Source of the DNA: Zelopaecilomyces penicillatus
Lineage: Eukaryota > Ascomycota > Sordariomycetes > Hypocreales > Pseudodiploosporaceae
Assembly: GCA_005765155.1 (NCBI GenBank)
Contig: VCCP01000001.1
Location: 6,200,001-6,264,000 of the forward strand
DNA: 64,000 nt
Direction of reading: 5' to 3'
Numbering within the stretch: position 1 is the first letter of the stretch; the number at the start of each line of letters is the position of its first letter. Below the pieces are notes generated by a model that saw nothing but the letters and a program-made list of their open reading frames with translations, had not been told where the DNA came from and did no database searches. This document shows, piece after piece, positions 11,161-22,260 of this stretch. The position numbers and the translations under genes are program-made.

Positions 11161-11754
11161 ATGAATGATTCAGGAGCAGATAACCAGCTGACGCTGGCGA
11201 CTCACTATGAGGTATTGGGCCTCACCCCCACCATCCTCGACTCACAGCATGACCCCGCCATCCTCATAAAAAGAGCATACCATCGTGCTCTCTTGCGCAA
11301 TCACCCAGACAAAGCCAAAGCTCAACAGCCGCCGCAGTCGTCCACAGTACAGAAAAGAGCGATTGAGGAACCGGATGAGGAGATCAGCCACATTTACAAC
11401 TATACCATCGACCAAATTACTCGCGCCTTCAACACTCTCTCGTCTTCACGTCAACGTCGGGAGTACGACGTCGCGTTGCGTGTCTCACGGCCCGTAGAAA
11501 ACAGTCGCAGTCAAAGGCAAGCTCAGTTTCAGACCGGTGTTGAGAGCATCGATCTAGACGACATAGCATTTGATGAGGAGAGGGATCGATGGTATCGGCC
11601 TTGCCGTTGCGGCAATGGTTACGGTTATTGCTTCCAAGAAGACGATCTAATCGAGGCCGAGACTGAAGGCGAGCTAATGGTGGGTTGCCAAGACTGCAGC
11701 CTTTGGTTAAGAGTTCACTTTGCTGTTATAGAAGAGAACGCTTCTATCATTTAA
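11161..11754 (+). CDS. DPH4: Diphthamide biosynthesis protein 4 (J-domain, CSL zinc finger)
   Basis: Single exon, 197 aa. Dph4 (DNAJC24) is a J-protein that supports the first step of diphthamide formation on eEF2, by handling iron for the Dph1-Dph2 radical enzyme and Dph3. The J-domain spans about residues 13-105, with THYEVLGL in helix I and the obligatory HPD in the loop (LRNHPDKAKA). It carries a family-typical insertion before the last helix (AFNTLSSSRQRREYD). The C-terminal DPH-type zinc-binding domain shows the ligand pairs CRC (about residue 152) and CQDC followed by SLWLRV (about residue 178). The domain order and length fit Dph4 and not a general DnaJ. It is convergent with the 14-3-3 gene. 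Confidence 0.93.
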   Translation: MNDSGADNQLTLATHYEVLGLTPTILDSQHDPAILIKRAYHRALLRNHPDKAKAQQPPQSSTVQKRAIEEPDEEISHIYNYTIDQITRAFNTLSSSRQRREYDVALRVSRPVENSRSQRQAQFQTGVESIDLDDIAFDEERDRWYRPCRCGNGYGYCFQEDDLIEAETEGELMVGCQDCSLWLRVHFAVIEENASII

Positions 11755-12203
11755 AGTGACACACATTGAAGCTGCTCATCTATCAACGTCTCTACGTTTC
11801 TCACCATGTGCTCCCATTACGGTTCATTTCAAGGTACATCCTGTTTCACGAGAGGAGAAAGATTTTGATCCTTATAATCGCCCAACTATATTTGCTTCAT
11901 TGCAGTCGGTACTTTGCCGACTGCCCTGGTTTATTAAAAGCAGTTTTAGAAATTTTTATTTGTCCAGACGGCCTTGCGTTTAAGAGTCTAGAAGCAGAAC
12001 CTCTAAATGCTCTTCTTTAGGCTTCCTTGCCAGTCCGTTGGGAATAAAAAAAGCCAATGCCCTCCCCATTTGAGTTTGCGTGTTTACCTAAAAGATGCCG
12101 AAGCTCTTGATCAAAAAATGACGTCTTCCGTCCACTCCGTAGACACCAGCCTGCCCAGTACCTGTGTGATCAAAGCCTAAAGATTTATTTCATCATAATA
12201 AAT
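11755..12203. other. Convergent intergenic region DPH4 - 14-3-3
   Basis: Contains 3' UTRs of two convergent genes. The AT-rich stretch ATAATAAATTTA directly after the 14-3-3 stop may serve its polyadenylation. Nothing else seen. Confidence 0.5.
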
Positions 12204-13290
<1,087 letters not shown>

Positions 13291-16200
13291 TTTGACGGCT
13301 TTTTATGTCTGGATCGGCGTGGGTTAGCAAAGCTGAACGCGTCTTAAATGATGTGCTTGGTAAACAAGGAAACAGTAAAGAGTAACACGAAGATCGCTGG
13401 GGGGCCTGAAGAGTTTGGGAGCAGCCAGAAACCCTCCAACAAGGATAGTGGGCTGTAGCGATGGCTATGGCAGAAACAGGCGCATCAAAGCTGATGTGAC
13501 AAAGTGCCAGATCCAAGCGGCTCTCCCCCGCTCTTGAATGCCCCCTTTGGTGGGGTTGACAGCAGCCTGGGGGGTGCGCCAGCATGGTGATGAGCTGCTG
13601 AACCTCCAATTGCGCGAAACAAGACAGCGACGTCTGAGTTAACTCTGTTTCGGTGTACCGCAAGGCTCCCAGATGCTCCACGTGAGTGGTCTTTAGAGGG
13701 TCGACTCAGGGCGCTGGGGGGGAGCCCATGACGACAGAGGAGAGGGGCGCGAGGCGTAAGGCTCACGGCAGCAAACTGGGTTGTAGGCGGCAGAGGGGCA
13801 AGTGTACGAATGGGATTGTCATGGGCAGAGCCTCTTGGTGAGGCGCGAGGGGGATGTACGTACGGTGGAGATGTTGATTAGACGGAGGAGGTTGTGTTTT
13901 GACTTGTTGGGATGCGGTTCAGGATGCAGAGCGAAAACGTAGATGGAAATGGAGAAGGGGTTCGGGACAGTGGTTGTAGTTATGCAGCAAAGCGCACCCA
14001 ATCGCCGCTGCTCAAGGTGCTTTGGGGGAGACCATCCCACCTGAGGCTCACGTGCCGCGCACAACCTGGAACCTGGAAGTACAGTCACTGAAAGGCGGCG
14101 TCAAGGCGCTGCTGACGACAGCGCCTCAGCGGGTCACCAACCCCTTTGGGGCTTTCAGAGCCCACCCGGCACTGTCGGCTGTCTCCCAACAGTGGGCAGC
14201 CCCCCAGCAGGCACTCCCAGCAGCTTGTGCCTGGCGCCGCATCTCCACTGTCGTTAGTACGTACTAATACCTTGACAACCTTGATTCTTTGGCACATTCT
14301 GTTTGGCAGTACTCCCTGGATGCAGGTACCTGGCATTTGAAAGTACAAGTGACAGTTGTTTCGATGGCTTTGTCTGTACCTTACCCATCTGCCCGTACTG
14401 AGTACCAAGGTAGGGCGAGCTTTTCACGCCCCCAAGATTCGCCTGTACCTCCTCAAAAGGTACATTCTACCATGCTACACTGCCCGCCTTGGTTCGCCTT
14501 GCTTCCACTGCATCACGTCACAAGCCAGATTTGCTGCCACGGCTTGTCTCCCTACCTTTTATTATGCCATTCATGAAAGGTTAGAAGCGATCTTGATTGG
14601 CCATTTGGTAGTCCGGCGGTAGAAAGTACAGAATCGTTTGCTGTGTTGTGCTGAGGTAGGAACAGATGCCAACCTACCAGGGACTTATCGACACGCCTAC
14701 TTAAATGTGTACAAACGATGGTGGTCATTTCTCTCTGTCTTTGATGATTGCTAATAACAATATATGTTTAATAAGTCATTAAAGGGAAACCCACCATCCC
14801 AGTGCACCGTCTGCTCGTTGCTGCTTGCCTGTACGAATCTACTGCTGGTGTTGCTGGGCGTTTGCTTTCCCCCCCCCCCCCCCTGACGTAACAAATGGGC
14901 AGGTAATACTACCGCAGCCAAACCCCCTGGCGCGAGACACTCTCGTAGAAAGGAAATGGTAGTCATGAAAGAGAGAAATGGACGAGACAGATCGCAATTT
15001 CCCCAGCCGGTAGTCATTTTTTCGGGGCAAAAAGTGTCTTATTATGACGATATTATCATCCGACCGCAGTGCTTCTTGTTAATAACCAAATCGCTACCAT
15101 CCGGCCCAGCGCCCAACTTTTTCAATGAGTTGACTATGGACGTGTGTAGCTTGGGGATGCAGTTTGTTGTTGTGGCCCCCCGAATCACGGTGCAACGATG
15201 AATGCTTCAACCATGTGGCGGGTTGTCCTGTGACTAATTACATGTAATGCTTGGAGGGTTGACGATCACACCTGATGACGACAATGATACCCTTTATCCT
15301 ATTCAGCACGAGACAGCCCACCAAGCCTGACAGCGGCCACGATGAGCGAGAGTCAAGGATCCGCTTCGTGCTCCACAATGGTCAAAGTAAGGGTATTGAT
15401 GGTGAAAGCACTTGTATTGGTACGTAAGTAGTATGGGGGCCCGTGAAGAAGCTTTGTGCACATCGACAGGTGGCTGTCTGCGCCACATTTGCATAGATTC
15501 ACCCGGCCAGGTACAAGAACTGTACAATTATATTGCAGGATGAGATTGATTGATCCCTTTCTGTCATGACCTAGCTCGCACCCAGTATCGACTAGTTTAT
15601 CTCTTGGGGTGAAAGATTTTTTATTTTAATACCAGTATTGTAGGTAGGTACGTACTTATTCATTGTTAAGTTTGCAATTCTGCAACCATGCAATGCTGAC
15701 GATCAAAAAGAGCAACGGCGTAAATGATATACGGCAAGTAATAACAACTAGATAGAAAGGACAATGTTGTTTCAACCGAGACGCTTCTTGTGGCTCTTTA
15801 TACATCAAGTACCTATCTATTGGTAGTGTTTATTGTACTCATCTCACTACTAATACGAACAGTTGTTGACAGCCGAATATGTAGAGGTATAACAATGGGC
15901 AGGCATGCCACTACATACTAGTAGTACTACTTGGTCCAATTGACTCGCACCAATGACAACTGCAGTTAACATGACTAACTGTTGGTAATGGTGATGTTAG
16001 TTAGAAGACTCAAATTCACCTCACAAATAGCCATTGCTGGCTGACTATGAAAATGAAAAAGTGACGGTGGCCAAACAAAGTGTAATGCAGGTACAACTGT
16101 TTGTGGGACGAGGTTGGTTTGGCATATAGATTTCTACTTCTGTTTAAGTCTAGTCATTTCCTCGTCTAGTAGGGTTTATTACTGCATACGATGTGAAAAG

Positions 16201-16520
16201 ACGAGCAAACCTTTCTCGTTCCATTTGCTAGGCATGATACATATTCTGGCACATTCCAGGCTCAGCCTCGGCCTGATCAGCCCACAGACGCCCCCCTTGC
16301 ACAGCTCCAGATATCGAAGTACCCACCCTCCGCACCGCATCTAAGTAGACAGCTCAGGTTCCCACCTATGACGCGCAGCTCCGCCTTTTGCTCCCTCAGG
16401 CCAAGCTCCCCCAATTGCTCACTACAAGTATAGTCCCACGACCACGTCATACGGGAAACTGCTTTAAACACCTCTTCTCCTCACCTTTGCCGCACCCGCG
16501 TCAAACCAACATCTATCGAA
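13291..16520. other. Long gene-free region between 14-3-3 and INH1
   Basis: A 3.2-kb divergent intergenic region. Only short ORFs without family features occur. It holds a run of 15 C at 14869-14883, the GGTAGGTACGTAC-type repeat near 15641-15655, and several scattered GTACCT/AGGTAC words. The 13300-14100 part is GC-rich and probably 5' UTR or promoter of 14-3-3. No tRNA, rRNA or transposon signature was recognised; a long non-coding transcript cannot be excluded. Confidence 0.5.
14869..14883. repeat. Poly-C tract (15)
   Basis: Uninterrupted run of 15 cytosines in the long region upstream of 14-3-3. Length is likely variable and may carry sequencing error. Confidence 0.9.
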
Positions 16521-16977
16521 ATGCTTCGCACCACATTTACCAAGGCGGCGGTCTTCCGTCCTCTCCGCGCCACCTTCACCACCACTGCTCGTGCAATGGG
16601 CGCTGGCGACACTGGTGCGCCGCCCAAGACTGGCGGCCAAGGGTAAGCCACGTTCTCTCTTCCGGACCAGGTCTTTCATTCGCAGTTCTGGGATGAATGC
16701 TAACCGTTTCTCTTTTCAATTGCGCAGAGATGCTTTCCAAAGACGTGAGAAGGCCAATGAGGATTATGCTATCCGTCAGCGTGAGAAGGAAAAGCTGCTG
16801 GAGCTCAGGCAGAAGCTGAAGGAGCAGCAGCAGCACCTTGAGCGCCTTGCACAGCACATGTTTGTCCCACTCTGACCTCCTCAACTGCTCTCCTCTCCAT
16901 TGAAAACAATCGCCTACACAAACTGACTTGCCTCTAGTGATGAGATCACCAAGAACCAAGGTGGCAAGCAGAACTAA
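16521..16977 (+). CDS. INH1: Mitochondrial F1F0-ATPase inhibitor protein
   Basis: Three exons: 16521-16642, 16728-16859 and 16938-16977, 97 aa. The protein blocks ATP hydrolysis by mitochondrial F1-ATPase when the membrane potential falls. The first 25 residues are a mitochondrial presequence (MLRTTFTKAAVFRPLRATF). The mature part carries the inhibitory helix DAFQRREKANEDYAIRQREK followed by a Lys/Glu/Gln-rich coiled coil with Leu and His residues (QQQHLERLAQHIDEI). Both introns are GT-AG; junctions read GGQG-DAFQ and AQH-IDEITK. Length and order match the IATP family (yeast Inh1, 85 aa). It is convergent with NSP1. Confidence 0.93.
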
Positions 16978-17283
16978 CTCGACCCTGCTTCGAACTGGGC
17001 AATGTCGGATAGCTGGCTGTATAACAAGAAAAAAAGTGCAGTAGAATCAATTGATGGCTTGAAACAGGATGGTTTCCATGGTTCAATTCAAACCGAATTA
17101 TAAAAGCACAGTGCCTTTCTGTCATCTGCAACTCTCTAAGCTAGTGTACAACTACATGCATATCAAGTGCCCAGAATACAGCTCACCACGCAGATTCCTC
17201 TGTTTTGTGCGTAGTAAATCAATTACAGTCTCCGTATTACCATCCCTAAACTCCAAACTTAATCGACTGGTTTATCCGACTCT
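16978..17283. other. Convergent intergenic region INH1 - NSP1
   Basis: Holds the 3' UTRs of two convergent genes; nothing else recognised. Confidence 0.5.
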
Positions 17284-19455
17284 TTATCTACGACCCATGT
17301 ACGAGCGATAAAAGCTCTCTGCCGCATCGCTTTCACCTCCCGCATAATGACTCCCCAAGTTTGTGCTCGATTTCTGTGCAGCAGTGACTTTAGCTTGCAA
17401 AGCTGAGGCATTGGCATCAATCCACTGCAATTGGGTGAGATGGCCATTGAGAACCCGAACGATTTGGCTCAGCTGCATCAACTCATCATTAGTAATTATA
17501 CATTGGAGTTCATTCTGCAAACAACTTACCGGGTCTTCGGCCTTAGCGCCCTTTGTCAAGGTCCCGGAAATATCGTTGATCTCTTTGACCATCTTTGAAA
17601 GATCTCGCGACTTATCATCCAGTTGCTGAGTTAATTTCTCAGCAAGCTTGTAAGTGCGCTCACGCTCCTGATCGGGTCCACCAAGCTGCTCCCCTGGACC
17701 AATCTGTTTTGCAAACATGTCCTGTACCTCGGATTCGTAGCGGTTCAGCCAGGCTTCGAGTTCCTCCTGTTGACCCTCAACCGCAGCAAGCTGTCGTTCA
17801 ATTTCATGGCTGGCCCTCTCTGCCTCGAATGTGTCCAGATAAAGCTTCTGGATTTTCTCACCGTTATCCACAAGATTTCTATCCCAGGTAGAAACAACTG
17901 TGGCTTGCTCTTTGAATTCTTTTTGATACTTGGACAAATCCGAAGCCCATCGAGTAACAATATCCTCCATAGTCTTGTTCTTCAATCGTGCCATTTGTGA
18001 GGGCGGTCCCGTTGTGGATGCACCAAGAGGATTCGCACTGCCATTTTGGGTGACAGGTTTTGTCGTACTATCGGTTGTAGGTTTGTTCCCGCCCAAGACA
18101 CCAGCAGCGGCGGCAGTATTAGGTGTTGGTGTAGCTGTTGCTTGTGTCGATCCTAATGTGGATGAGCCAGTCGGAGCCGTAGTTGTCTGAGCAGTGCTCG
18201 AACTCCCTTGTCCTCCAAACAAAGACGCTGCAGGTTTCGCAGTTGCAGAAGCAGCAGCAGCCGGTTGCGTCATACCAAAGAGACCGCCCACAGCGGCTGT
18301 TGATGTTGGGGTAGCAGCGGACGCTGGAGTTGCCGCAGGTTTTGTCCCAAACAAGCCACCTGTGGTAGCAGTGAGTGCAGGAGAAGAACCAGACGAGGTT
18401 GGGGCGGCTGCCGCAGAGCCACCCCCAAATAAACCTCCAGCAGGTGCGGTTGCTGGGGTTGTGTTTGAAGCGGCGGGGGCTGTAGGTTTGACTCCGAATA
18501 AGGCGCCCGCGCCCGCGGGTGCAGCAGCAGGGTTGAGAGAAGCAGGCTGAGCTGAAGCGGCGCCAGTATTTCCAAAGAGTCCTCCAGATGATGGTGCTGA
18601 GCTTATGGCCGGTTTGGCGCCGAATAGATTGCTAGCAGTGCCTGAATTGGCCGGACCACCGCCAAACAACCCTGGCCCTGATGATGCAGTTGTGGCTGGT
18701 TGAGAAGTCGCAGTTGAAGTTGCTGTAGCTGGATTCGCTGCTGCTGCTCCGAATAATCCTCCAGCCTGCTGGTTGTTAGTATTCGAGAAAAGTCCCGAGC
18801 CCGGTTTGGACGAGTCTGTAGGTGGCGCTCCTGCTGGTGTTGTCGATGGTAAAGAAAACATGGGCTTGGCTGGTGTGGCCGCAGGAGCGTTTATTGTTGG
18901 CATAGCACTCTGGCCAGTTGAAGCGCCAGTTCCTGTGTTCCCAAACAGCGAGTTGCCAGTGCTGGCAAAGAGCCCTGACGCCGGTGCGGTTGTCGTCGGT
19001 GTTGTGCCCTGGCTATTGTTCTGCGTTCCAAACAGGCCGCCACCACTACTCGGAGTGGAAGCTCCAGCTTTATTACCAAATAGTCCACCGGCTGCAGGAG
19101 TCGTACTCGCGCCGCCAAATAAACCCCCAATTGCTGGAGTCGCACTGGCAGCAGTTGTAGTAGCAGGTGCGCCAAACAATCCACCAGAGGTGGTCGGTGT
19201 AGCAGAAGACGCGCCGCCGCCAAAAAGACCTCCCGCTGGCTTCTGCGCAGCGTTGCTTTGTTGTCCTCCAAAGAGAGAGCCCGCGTTGTTGGCTGGAGGT
19301 GTGCCATTACCGCCTGAGGAGCCACCGACAGTTCCAAAGGAGAACTTTGCTGGTCCCGAAGTAGCAGCGGCAGAACCAAAGAGACCGCCAGACGCGGGCG
19401 CCGCTGTGCCTGTGGGGTTGGGCGCCGCGCTCGAAGATCCGAAGTTGAATGCCAT
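17284..19455 (-). CDS. NSP1: FG-nucleoporin Nsp1 (p62 orthologue)
   Basis: Two exons, 19455-17530 and 17472-17284, 704 aa. Nsp1 is a central-channel nucleoporin that sits in the Nsp1-Nup57-Nup49 trimer and lets transport receptors pass through its FG repeats. Residues 1 to about 485 are low-complexity Ala/Thr/Ser/Pro/Gly with many GLFG and FG units (GGLFG is the dominant repeat). From about 487 the Nsp1 C-terminal coiled-coil domain begins at MARLKNKTMEDIVTRW and runs to the end. A 57-bp intron (17529-17473; GTAAGT...ATGCAG) interrupts AEDP-LSQIVRVLNGHL. Because it is a multiple of three and has no stop, an unspliced reading gives 723 aa. The repeats are rich in LFG rather than FSFG, unlike yeast Nsp1. 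Confidence 0.95.
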   Translation of the reverse strand: MAFNFGSSSAAPNPTGTAAPASGGLFGSAAATSGPAKFSFGTVGGSSGGNGTPPANNAGSLFGGQQSNAAQKPAGGLFGGGASSATPTTSGGLFGAPATTTAASATPAIGGLFGGASTTPAAGGLFGNKAGASTPSSGGGLFGTQNNSQGTTPTTTAPASGLFASTGNSLFGNTGTGASTGQSAMPTINAPAATPAKPMFSLPSTTPAGAPPTDSSKPGSGLFSNTNNQQAGGLFGAAAANPATATSTATSQPATTASSGPGLFGGGPANSGTASNLFGAKPAISSAPSSGGLFGNTGAASAQPASLNPAAAPAGAGALFGVKPTAPAASNTTPATAPAGGLFGGGSAAAAPTSSGSSPALTATTGGLFGTKPAATPASAATPTSTAAVGGLFGMTQPAAAASATAKPAASLFGGQGSSSTAQTTTAPTGSSTLGSTQATATPTPNTAAAAGVLGGNKPTTDSTTKPVTQNGSANPLGASTTGPPSQMARLKNKTMEDIVTRWASDLSKYQKEFKEQATVVSTWDRNLVDNGEKIQKLYLDTFEAERASHEIERQLAAVEGQQEELEAWLNRYESEVQDMFAKQIGPGEQLGGPDQERERTYKLAEKLTQQLDDKSRDLSKMVKEINDISGTLTKGAKAEDPVSCLQNELQCIITNDELMQLSQIVRVLNGHLTQLQWIDANASALQAKVTAAQKSSTNLGSHYAGGESDAAESFYRSYMGRR

Positions 19456-20326
19456 AGCTGTAGAAAATCGGTTTGCTTTCGCGTCGGTTCGAGAGATGCG
19501 AGATTTGTGGTTGACTGTGACTTGACAAAAACTAGTGAATAAGGGATGCCCACCAGACGATCATGACCCAAAAAAAAATGTGAAGGAAGAAGAGCCTGTT
19601 GGGGTCCCCTGGTCAGCAGTTGGGAATCGCACGGAGATATGGTTAAGTCGACCGCGCAGCAACCGTACCGATGCTCAATGCCAGTGGATGGCGAAGCTTT
19701 GGAAATTTTATGCTGATGCTATCGTAGTTCCACGCGGTTGGGTTGTTCAAACGCGAGGCCTTGCATGCTCCTAGGTGAGTACGTACCTGCGAGAGCTGAG
19801 CCTTGGTTGGTTGAGATTCACGACAAAAAGTCTCCACTATAAACTGTGGTCGTAGTGACCTGTTAGGTACCTCACCTTACCGCAGCTAGCAATGCTATCG
19901 TCGATTCATCGATCCAATCCAAAAAGCAACCCCACGTGATGGGAGGCTTTCTATCCATTCATCAATGAAGCGTCCTTCAGCCAGCCTACTAGGTGCATCA
20001 ATTACCAGTTGACTTCTTTCCAAGCCTACGTTTCCAATATCGACGGGGCTCCTTTGTACTCATTACTCAACGATTCGTTACCAGCCCAACTTAAGGGACA
20101 CATTGCCAGCCAAAGTTCTGTAACTGAGAGTGGCATGTCCTAGAGCAACTCCACCGCCGCTATACGTTAGCCGTGCTTACAACACCATCCCGTAGCCTCT
20201 TGGGATTGATCATATCTGTTCCAGACTAGGCCAGGCAAAACACGGGCCTTGCTTTTATTCGTTCGGTTTCGTCTTGGTTGAATATCCGATAAGTCTAACA
20301 AATTGGGCTTCCGCCAATACGGTGTC
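19456..20326. promoter_or_regulatory. Divergent promoter region NSP1 - LAA2-like
   Basis: An 871-bp region between divergent start codons. It contains GGTACCT words near 19866 and CACGTG-like CCACGTGATG at about 19932. No gene recognised. Confidence 0.45.
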
Positions 20327-21930
20327 ATGGCGGATTCCAACAGCTTAGAGCCTCCCCCGAAAACCAAGATCGCTGACCCAGGAGCGCATCAGCTGGGTCC
20401 GCGGCCTAATCTACTCCGTCTGTTGCTTCGTTGCTAATATCTCATAGCTGAGGCTTCCGACTCAGAAGACCAATTTACAGACGCTCAGTCCGATCCTGAG
20501 AGCTCAAATGATAAACCATCAGTCCCAAAGACCAGAGTCGAGAAAGTCGACAACGAGCCCTCTCATGGTGAAGTCCCAGGTACAGCTGCATACAACATGA
20601 GGCAGGAGGATGCAGAACCCGATGAAATTGCCGTCATTACAGACCAGTCTGCCGAAACAAAGCCATCACCTATACTAGGCCCGATCCCTACAACGGTCGT
20701 GGAGGAGTCTCCTGGCGGCCAAGTCGCACAACATTCTCTCGAACAGGACATCAACCGCAAGGCAGATGCTGCGCCAGATGTGCTGCTGACTTCTGGGGGC
20801 GATATCAAAGAAGCGGATAGTGAAACACCTACTGGTATAAATGCCTAGCGACCTCCCGAGACGCTGTATCGAATCGCATGGGTTGACGTTGATGCTTTTC
20901 TTTGTAGATGTGCCACTATCACCAGCATCAATATCGACCCGCCCCAAGAGAACACCTTCAAGCTCATCAAACCCTGCGATTCCACTTCCGCAAGAAGACT
21001 TCGGTGACGGCGACGTGTTTGAAGATGAGGATGATGATTTTGGAGACGACTTCGACGATTTTGAGGATGGAGCACATGACGATGACTTTGATGATTTTGA
21101 GGATGACTTTCAACATGCCGAGTCATTCACCAACCCCACGCAAACTTTTCCTCCATCCCAACTGGCCGCGTTGCCATTTGTATGTTCTTCCAAGCCATAT
21201 CAAACTCCATATACTGACTCATTAACTTAAGAACGTACCCGATTTCGACGGCCTAGGCCCTGACGAGGCCATCTCAGTACTAGAGCCATGTCTGGCCAGT
21301 CTCTTTCCTCCGGAAGCGCTTGACCTTCCCGCATTTCCTCCTATGTCCAAAGACTCTTCAATCTTCCTAACGCCACGCTCTGCGTCACTCTGGTCACAGT
21401 TAGTTGCTCCTCCACCTCTTGCCCCACCAGACTGGATTCGTTCTCGTACCCGCCGCCTCTTTCTCGTCTCTCTCGGTGTTCCTGTCGATTTGGATGAAAT
21501 TCTCCCAGCATCCAAGCAAAAAAAGCTTGTGTTACCATCGCTCAATATTCCTTCTACCTCCCCTCGCACATCAAGCGACACAAGGTCAGTCTCTAGAGTA
21601 CGGCAGGGCGATGGCAACACATCGACGACCTCTGTAGACTCTCAAGGGAAGCCTTCCGCTACCTCCAAGAGGCGGAAGGGGCCTCCATCCCCACCAGATA
21701 TGGATCTAGTAGCTGCAAGACGTCTCTGTAAAACTACGGATGAGGCGCTTGATGGCATGACGAATGAGGAACTCAAGGGGCATGTCACCAAACTGGAAGC
21801 TATGCAAGGGACAGCGAAGGATGTGTTGGATTATTGGACCAAGCGAACAGACGAAAAAATTGGAGACCGTGAGGCTTTCGAAGGCGTGATAGAGAACTTA
21901 GTGGCGCACGCGCGCAAGGTGCGAAAATAG
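20327..21930 (+). CDS. LAA2: Laa2-like (DUF5102) AP-1/clathrin accessory protein
   Basis: Four exons by inspection: 20327-20396, 20448-20834, 20908-21179 and 21232-21930, about 475 aa. Exon 1 is tentative because its donor is GTCCGC. The N-terminus is acidic and disordered (EASDSEDQFTDAQSD, then TRVEKVDNEPSHGEVPG). A central acidic block repeats FDDFED-type units (FGDDFDDFEDG, DDDFDDFEDDF), the kind of motif through which yeast Laa2 (YBL010C) links Laa1 and the clathrin adaptor AP-1. The C-terminal part has PPDWIRSRTRRLFLVSLGVPVDLDEILP and an ending coiled-coil helix, as in the DUF5102 family. Likely role: trans-Golgi/endosome vesicle traffic; family membership is from memory of the fold pattern. 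Confidence 0.75.
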
Positions 21931-22260
21931 ACTTACTCTCTCTTCATGGGTTGTCCAACGTGCAATTGATTGATTGGCTTTGAAGCTGCATATACGTCTT
22001 CGTCATGAAGGTTTCGCAACCTTCTTGGAGTCCTACAGCTTGTAATAGACCTCCTCCCCAAAGGTCACCCAACCCTGGAAGTCCTTGAACTACACTTGAT
22101 TTCATCTAGAAGCACCTATCATCCATCCAGTAACATGCTTTTATGGGGACACCAGTTCTCCAATGCTCTTGCTTATAGCTAGGGAAATTCGCAACCGCAA
22201 CAATTTGGTGGCAAAAGTGTCATCATCTGCAAACCATCATTCTAACGCTTTTTCCATGTT
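21931..22260. other. Convergent intergenic region LAA2-like - eIF2-gamma
   Basis: Two converging 3' UTRs, no other feature seen. Confidence 0.5.

Noticed and set aside
18773..19525. 250-aa open frame on the + strand
   Set aside because: It is antisense to the FG-repeat part of NSP1; its Pro/Val/Ala-rich composition is the mirror of the GLFG repeats.
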